Notes under the pieces: model-generated
The model's database searches: none
Seen by the model: only the letters and a program-made list of their open reading frames with translations
What the model was told of the DNA's origin: nothing
Translations under genes and position numbers: made by a program
Shown here: piece by piece, positions 26,201-35,200 of the stretch
Numbering within the stretch: the first letter of the stretch is position 1
Layout: every line of letters starts with the position of its first letter
Source: Aurelia coerulea
Taxonomy: Eukaryota > Cnidaria > Scyphozoa > Semaeostomeae > Ulmaridae
Assembly: GCA_039566865.1 (NCBI GenBank)
Contig: CM076955.1
Coordinates: 21,931,501-21,995,500 of the forward strand
Direction of reading: 5' to 3'
DNA: 64,000 nucleotides

Positions 26201-29200
26201 CCGTTCCGAAAAGTCGAACGCTCAGGCGTGACGGTCACATGGGAACGCTTCAAATAACATCGTTAAGTTCCAAAATATGGAACGATGAAAATGTGGTACA
26301 AAAAGTGGAACGATATGCAATCGTTCCGTTCCCTTCCGTTCCCGTGTGAACAGGCACGGAACGATAAGATTTTAGCCCTAAGCGCACGCGTGGGTGTTCT
26401 TTTTGCTGAAAAGAATTGAAAGAGCTTAAAAAACAACTGTGGAAGTGAACGATTGCGTTCCCGTGTGCACGGGGCGGGACCTATCATGTATAATAGTCTC
26501 CTCAATCTTTGATTGATCTAAGCCATAGTGAAGTACGCAAATTTTGCTCATGTATAGAGTGTAAAGGTGGGAGTGTAGGTTAGTAATTCCTATTAATTTT
26601 CGTTCTTCCCTGTTCAATTACATGTTATCAAACAGAGGATATAATTTGAATCCGTTTCCTCAATCTTTGTTTGATGTAAGCCCAAGCGAAGTACAGAAAC
26701 ACGATTTTGCTCATGTATAGAGAATACGGGAGTATCGCTCTTAATCTGTATCCCTTCCTGTTTAATTTTGATTGATCTGAATCGTAACAAACAGTTGATA
26801 ATTCTTGTAATGATTTCTGATTGTTTTTACTTGTTTCGAACTCTAATCAAATGAAGAAACACTGTTTGCTAAACATACGCTGTTACACTTTGCTCTGCAA
26901 ACATTGTTTCCGTTTTAACCATCACTTAGACTGCTCTTTTATTAGCGGAACATTGGAGCTCTGAGCAAAGTAGCAGGCACTGTTTGATCAACGTAAAATT
27001 TGACTTATTGCTCCTCAAACGATGTTTACAATGTTTGCAATGTTTGCAATGTTTGCAATGTTTGCAATGTTTGTAATGTTTAATTGTTTCGTACTTGTTT
27101 GAAAGTTATTGTTATTATTTTATGAAAAGAAGTTGTTGCAGGATGTCTTCGAAAAATTTGAAAACATTCCTTGCTTTTTCATATGTAAAGCCATTTTTTG
27201 TGTTATGAAACAAAAACTCTTACAGGATTTAACAGTTTTTTCCCTTGTTACAGGTTTATTTTGGTTGTTGTTTCTTTTGCAGGAGTTAACAAGTCTTCTT
27301 TCTACTGATTTCGGTGTTTTTGTTGCGTTTATGGGTTTAATATGATGAGTCCGTTATTTGATGCTATTTTCAAATTTTGTACCACGAATCATTTGTTTAT
27401 GAAACAGTGTTTTATGAACCTGCCAAATGGACAGACCCGCAACCTAAAAATTTCTTTGTTTAGCAAGCAGATCTTGCTTGTTTTTTGGCTGGGGATATAG
27501 TTCAGTTATTTTTTCAAACTCTTTGTTTGTGTTTAATCTATGCAACGTACCTTTCAAGTTCCTTTCTAACCATACGATCCAAAGAAAAATTTAAACACTA
27601 TTTACACGTGCTTTTTTAAAAGAGATGAAACGTATATTCCATATTCGCGAATAATTGACATGATTTGCCGCTAAATTAGAAAATCAGTGGATTTCCCAAC
27701 AACTTTAGACATTAATTATCATTTCATTTTTTGTTTCATTTTAATTCATTTCGATTCATTCAAGTCAATCTGCGAGTAAATTTTCTTTCTCGTCAGTATT
27801 TTCGCTTTAGCCGACTTTTGAGTTTCTCTCAGAGCGTGGGAAGCTACTTCCATCAGCACAGTCAACAGTGAAGAGCTTTTTCCCAGCCCACTTGATCTCC
27901 CGTGAACACATCTGTTGTTTGCTTTGTGTCGCTTGTTACTTCCTAAAAGGCACTAATTACTTGTCATAAATGATGCATCTTCTTAGAGGCAGATAGGAGC
28001 CGAACGCTGTAAGAAACAAAGGAGGCCCTTCATGTCAAATCATTATTATAAGCTAACCCTTTTCGTACAGTTTCTTCGTCCAGACGGCATGGCGGCGTCA
28101 CGCCAGAGTAATATTAGGAGTCATCATCATCCAAATGTAAGAGCACAAGGGAACAAGGGAGTCGTGTATTATGACAAAGGAACTGTCCGAATTGATCGGC
28201 AATGTGAAATCTTTTACATAGGTGCAAGTTGTGGAAAAACAGCCGATAAAACCACTTTGCTAAATGCCAGAACTTTTGGATGATTAAAGGGTCTGTTTCA
28301 TCCAGCATGCCTTGCACGTGTCATCTCTTCGTTGGCCTTTGTTACCGCCATTTTCATGGCCCATGAAAATGGCGGACAACAAAGGAACATCAACAGACGG
28401 TAAAACCACGGTACAGGTACAAGGAATGCTGGATGAAACAGACCCTTTAAGTATTTTGCCAAATCTATGCCGAAAATATGAAATACCAAAAGGTTCGTTT
28501 GAATACCCAGAAAAATAAGATCTTTTAGCTGGTATACGGGTGTTCCTCGCCGAACAGGCGAATTTCCTTTCTTAATAAGCGATGTCCAAAATTGCAATAT
28601 CTGAATACTTGAAGTGCAAATTGAATTTTCTTTCGGTAGAATTCGGCTAAGAACAACAAACCAATATGGACGAGTCCTAAGCCAATTCAACAGCTCTGTA
28701 TTCAATGTCCAGTGATTATAATTCTTTGCCGCATTTTGCTGTTGTTTTGTTAGCTGCATGTTGAGAAGTTTTAACTGAAAGAAACTTATACTGAAATGTT
28801 TATGACCACGCTTTCTTTTACCATAGCTTTATCAACAACCAGAAGTAACGAATTAAAACTTTCTGATGGATTAAACAGCCTTGTGCAATCAGAAATACTA
28901 TCATTACCCCCGTCATCAAGCCCCGTTTCATTACCCCCGTCATCAACGAACCAATCAGAAAGCATATCAGACACAACTGTTACGTCATCATTAACAGATG
29001 TTACGACACTACCAGCTGTATCTACAATATCAAGTATTCAAAGTGGAGTCTCGATACCAAGTAGTTTAACCTCGATATCAAGTAGCCTATCTTCATCACT
29101 TTCAATGGTACGCTATTTTAGTTATTCGTTATTTTATCCTTCACTTATTCGTTCATTCATTCATTCATAGCATAGGTTCCAAATCTTTAAAAAGGCTGGT

Positions 29201-32200
29201 GTAAAATCGAGTGACGTATTTCTTTGAACTGAATGACTTCAGAGTTAGAATGTTTTTCTTCTTTTTGAAGAATTTCGAAGAAAACCATAGTTTATGAATG
29301 CCTACAATATGGTATCAAGCAAAAGTCTGTCACTCATCTGGTTTATAATTTAGAAATTTGATGACGTCACATCCTCAAATGAGTTGAAATGTAAAATACG
29401 CTGTAATTTTGAAAAATATTCAACGTTTCTGGAAAGTCCAACGTTAGAATTATTGATAACTATCTAAAGTTTCTTTCAAGCCATTCAATCAGAAGAAATA
29501 GGTCATTGACTTTTACACCCACCTTTTTACGCCGATTTAAAATTTGGAACCTATGCTTTCATTCATAGACCTGTTAGCCTGAGTCTCGATTGAGTTACAT
29601 TTTCCAAGCATTTTTCCGCAAATTGTTCGAATGACTTGCGTAAGAGCTTCTGTCACTGTTGTGATGTCCACATCCGAAAATTTCACAAAAATGTTTACAA
29701 TCGTTCGGTGCAGATTCTTTTGCAGAATAGCTAAAAGGTCTACTTATTCGAACGATATTTTCATATACTTTGTAGAAATCTGAAGATTTTCGATGGTGCA
29801 AAACAGTGATTGAAGCTACAACACCACTCAATCGAACATTTCGTATATAAGCCTAAACAATATTGCTTGATCCAGACTCTTTGTAGTACAGATAATATTT
29901 ATTCATAGCTATGTTTCTTCTTAAAGAATTCCTATTTACAGTCTTACTTCTCAAAAACCTCAAGAATTTTTATCAAAATTTGAAGAGTTCGTAACAGTTC
30001 TTATTTATGAGTTTTTGTGATGTTGATGTGCACAAGGCCTAAAACATAGCTGTTAACATCGTAACAGTTCTTATGAGTTTTTGTGATGTTGATTTGCACA
30101 AGGCCTAAAACATAGCTGTTAACATCGTAACAGTTCTTATGAGTTTTTGTGATGTTGATTTGCACAAGGCCTAAAACATATCTGTCAACATCGTAACAGT
30201 TCTTATGAGTTTTTGTGATGTTGATGTGCACAAGGCCTAAAACATAGCTGTTAACATCGTAACAGTTCTTATGAGTTTTTGTGATGTTGATTTGCACAAG
30301 GCCTAAAACATATCTGTCAACATCGTAACAGTTCTTATGAGTTTTTGTGATGTTGATTTGCACAAGGCCTAAAACATAGCTGTTAACATCGTAACAGTTC
30401 TTATGAGTTTTTGTGATGTTGATGTGCACAAGGCCTAAAACATAGCTGTTAACATCGTAACAGTTCTTATGAGTTTTTGTGATGTTGATTTGCACAAGGC
30501 CTAAAACATAGCTGTTAACATCGTAACAGTTCTTATGAGTTTTTGTGATGTTGATTTGCACAAGGCCTAAAACATATCTGTCAACATCGTAACAGTTCTT
30601 ATGAGTTTTTGTGATGTTGATGTGCACAAGGCCTAAAACATAGCTGTTAACATCGTAACAGTTCTTATGAGTTTTTGTGATGTTGATTTGCACAAGGCCT
30701 AAAACATATCTGTCAACATCGTAACAGTTCTTATGAGTTTTTGTGATGTTGATGTGCACAAGGCCTAAAACATAGCTGTTAACATCGTAACAGTTCTTAT
30801 GAGTTTTTGTGATGTTGATTTGCACAAGGCCTAAAACATAGCTGTTAACATCGTAACAGTTCTTATGAGTTTTTGTGATGTTGATTTGCACAAGGCCTAA
30901 AACATATCTGTCAACATCGTAACAGTTCTTATGAGTTTTTGTGATGTTGATGTGCACAAGGCCTAAAACATAGCTGTTAACATCGTAACAGTTCTTATGA
31001 GTTTTTGTGATGTTGATTTGCACAAGGCCTAAAACATATCTGTCAACATCGTAACAGTTCTTATGAGTTTTTGTGATGTTGATTTGCACAAGGCCTAAAA
31101 CATAGCTGTTAACATCGTAACAGTTCTTATGAGTTTTTGTGATGTTGATGTGCACAAGGCCTAAAACATATCTGTCAACATTGTTGACGTTTCCTTTCAC
31201 GTAAACACATGTTACCTGCATACTTTCAAAATAATTTTACCGAAGTATAAACGAAAAGATTTACACAAAATCATGACGAGTAGATTATTCGATATTGTCT
31301 TTATTTTGTCCTTTTAATGTTTATAATTTTTTTCTATTTCAGACGCAAAATGCACCTGAAAGCATAACTCTAAAGTCAATAAGTGGATCAACGGATCAGA
31401 TTCAAATACCAACTGATTATGGAACGAAATCTAGTAAGTTTTATTACATTTAAGAGGGTTACAATAGATATCACTGATGACACTACCTACCGATTTGCTT
31501 TACGATACTACTAAGACGATACAAAGAGGAGCAAAAGGCAGTTTGTACAAGGGCATGAAAAAATGTTTTCCTTCCTGTGACCGGAGAGAAATCATACTTA
31601 AATTTCCTGCAAGCATAGAAAGATTAGAACGTTCAGCGTTCTTGAAAAGAAGTCGAGTTTCAAAGGTTCCAAATGATTTTTCTTTTAAATCCCCATGTCC
31701 ATATGTTTGTCAAATGTTAGATCTGAAATTGATTTGAACCCAAACATAAAAAATATTATGATTGGATTTAGTTGATATCTTCACTGATCTCATATTTGTT
31801 CTTACACTGCAAATATTGCTAGTAAATGAGAAGAAGCAATCCAGATCAGTTAAGTTTGCTTGAATTGAGATATTACCCTTTCCATTTTGACCAACAAATG
31901 AGCATCAGAGCATGAATGAACAGGATATATTTTGAAAAATTTCCTGCACGACATTATGCATAGAAAATTTGATAGTGTGGTCGGTTGGGTTTTCATGCCC
32001 TTGTTTCTATCCCATGGCCATTAAACTTGTATCATCTAACTTCTTGTCCTGAAACAGACGATTATTGGATTACAGTTCAGTAGTAAGTAAATCATAGACC
32101 AGAGTCCAATGTGAAATTCTCGTTCCCATACAAACTCCTTACCAGCATTTTCCTAACTTTTAGCCCTAAAGATGTGTTATTTTGCCAAGCAAAATTTCCA

Positions 32201-35200
32201 TATTTAAACCTTTTCAAGATGCCGGGTGAGCTAGAAAAGGTTCCCACTTTCGAAAATTCGTAACACCACAAGTTCTTCATGGATTTGAATCATTTAAATT
32301 CTAGTTAAAAACCAAAAGATCGAAGTATTTTTGTGATTTTTCTCGTCTTGCTACGGGTGTTTCACCTCTCTTAAGAGTAGTAAGACATAGATTCTCAAAC
32401 AGATACTAAAGATTCTCAATCCCATGGCAATAAATGTGCAGACGATATCTCTCGCCCATGAGAAATTGGATTTTCTCTGTTGTTCTTAACGAGGAGTCCT
32501 TCATGATTTGATCAAGTGTTTTAGCCCTTTTTCAGTCATTTTGCGACCACCAAGTTTTTCTAAATTTGAATTTACCAATTTTTCCAATGCTGGTAACAAG
32601 GCGAGAAAAATCACAAAAATACTTCGATCTTTTGGCTTTTGACTAGAATTTGAGTCATTCAAATCCATGAAGTAGTTGTGGTGCTACGAATTTTCGAAAT
32701 TGGGAAGTTTTTTATGGCTTACCCGGTAGAATAACATTCTAATTTTGAATATCAGCCACGTTCTCTTCGTTCCACAGCCCACCAACCACTTAACTTATTT
32801 TTACTCACCCAGTAAACTGAGCACTGACATTACTTTTCATTTTAGTCATGCCAGTTGGAGGGATATATGACGGATCGAGCCAATCACCGGTTCAAGGGAC
32901 AACAAAACCAGCACCACAAACACAAGAAGTCCATCTGCAACCTCTGCTTGGTGTCGCCCCCTTAGGACATGTTCCTCTTGTCAGAGAAAGAATGAATCAA
33001 TTAAATATGCTTGAAGCAGCTTTTCATCATTTACCTCAAAGACAAGATTCTGAAAGGATGAAGTAAGTTAACACTTTATATGTTTACGATTTCTCACCGA
33101 ATATGCGACGCTGTTCCCAAATGATTGCTGCCGAAAGCAGCCTAACTATTCTACTTCAATCAGGGAGGGAAATTAGCCTGTCTGTCTGCCTGATGCCTGT
33201 CTGCCTGCTGTCTGTGCCGTCAGGCTATGTCGATAGACGGGCCAGCTCACGGCTGCGGTTTGCGAGTTCGTGGCTTGTGAGCATTTATCCAACAAACAAC
33301 AAAAAAAGTTCTCCAACAAAAGAAAATGAGTTCTTCCTACCTACTGAACTGCCTAACTACGTCAATGGACGACAAATGTTGATTTCTGACAATGCAGAAC
33401 TCAATATTACGAAACCATGGACTACAGAACCAAGAGCCTTGGACTCAGGAACTAGAAACCGGCGGAGGAGAGTAACTCAATATTCTAAATCATTTACCTT
33501 TTGAACCATTACCCAACTGTAAATTCGAGCATAATACACGTTTCCTTAGCGATAATCATTCAATTGATTTCTATAAAATTGACCTCGCTACAGTCGCATT
33601 TGGTACAAATACTAATCGGCAGCACTTGCTGACTGCTGTTATGTCTCGTTTAATTCCTATCCTGACCATCCCCCCTCCGGACACCCCCGGGCATTTGCAC
33701 GAAAAATATTCCCGGCCTCCGGGCATTTGACCGTAGATTTTTCCCCGGCGCCCGGGCATTTGAATAGCATTTGACTAGAACAGGAGCTTTTGCTTATACA
33801 GTAACTGGGAATATGGCATTTTCTCATTGCCCGGCCCCCGTGCATTTGACCACATATTTTTCCCCGGCCCCCGGGCATTTGAGCAATGAATGTTTGTTGA
33901 CCCCCGGGCTGCCCGGGGGGGGATGGTCAGGGTAGGAATTGAACGAGACATTATATCTAGTTATACTATAAGTGTACAGGGTGTCTCAAAAACTGACCCC
34001 CGTTTGTGTGGCTGCTTTGGATGAGCTTGTAATTTCCATTATGCCAATTGTTACACAGCTGTATAGGATTGGCTTCAACTTGGAATTTGAGACTTTGTTT
34101 GAGTCAATCTGGCAAGTGGTTCTTTATTGGCACTCACAAGTCAAGTAGCGGTTGCTTCAAACACAGCACTTCTGTTGTTCTCCAAGAACGTCAAAATCCA
34201 GAAATGTCAAATACCCCGTATGAATAGTTAAAAATCAATCAAAAATCAATCTATCAAGAACATTTTGAAAGAAAGAGTTATGGTGGCGTTGTTTTCCAAT
34301 TTTTCGTCGTATATTTTAAAAGGGCTAATAGCGTTGGCTCTTGGATAAACAACATTACTGACTCTTTTTAAAATCTAGACGAAATTTCAATACAACTCTA
34401 GACCCCTATGCATGAAAAAGTTACCTGAAGCAACTGGAAGAAAGAGAACAGCCAGAGCAGTTACAAGGGATTTTTTTGGCAACGAATGCTCTTATTCTTA
34501 TTTTTTGGTTTCGGAAATTGAGTTGAATAGACCTTTTAGTTATTCTGAAAAGAATCAGAATCGAACGATATTTGTAGAATTTTCGAATGTGCACAATGGT
34601 GATAGAAGCTCTGACGCCACTCGATCGAACCTCTCCTATAAAAATGTATAAAAACAACGCTCGATCTAGGCTCTTTTGTAGAATAATTAAAAGGTCTATT
34701 AGTTGCTGTCTCTGATCTTTTAAACAAATCTTTTCCTCTGCAGGCCATACTTACCAAGGAACGCAGTACCTATAGCCTCGTATCACCATCATCAGCCTCC
34801 GCCACACATAGACTCACTTGAATTCTTTCAACGTCTTGCAACCGAAACGTTATTCTTCATTTTCTACTATCAAGAGGTTGGTTGTATGTTTTGTTTTGTT
34901 TCATTTTGTTGTATTTCCGTTGATCGGATATTCCTTTCATTTATTCAAGAAAGAGGGAATATTCGTCCAAGATTTGTCAGGTTTTACCCCCTACCTAAAA
35001 AACTTGTCCTCGAGAGATTACCCAAAAAATTTCTCTTACTTTCATATAATTTATTTCTCCCCTCTCAGCTCATTCGCCCGCTAATTTTAAGACTCTCTGC
35101 TGTGACTTTCTGTGCATTTATCCCCTCCTCATTTTCACATATTTTCTCTTTACTTCTGGTCTAAATTTTGTTAACGTCTTCTCTGGCAAAAACTTTTGTT

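Larger units (their letters stand above)
18341..31433 (+). other. CNOT3: CNOT3 exons 13-18: low-complexity Ser/Thr/Pro-rich linker
   Basis: These exons encode residues about 238-588, a disordered-looking linker with runs of S, T, N and P. Exon 14 is dominated by Thr/Ser ([11 protein letters not shown]). Exon 16 includes [13 protein letters not shown], which resembles the PYAQAVA segment of vertebrate CNOT3. Exon 15 is only 28 nt. Sequence identity is weak here, so the exon calls rest on open frame, splice sites and matching phases: A|GC, GG|C, G|CT and A|TC junctions all work. Linkers of this kind diverge quickly in the family. Confidence 0.88.

Noticed and set aside
28298..28759. 153-codon minus-strand frame
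   Set aside because: It includes the palindromic MITE at 28284-28450; the rest has no family resemblance.
30001..31221. A 406-codon minus-strand frame as a repeat protein gene
   Set aside because: It is the translation of a 66-bp tandem array; the frame stays open because 66 is divisible by three. It has no unique domain and lies in an intron of CNOT3.
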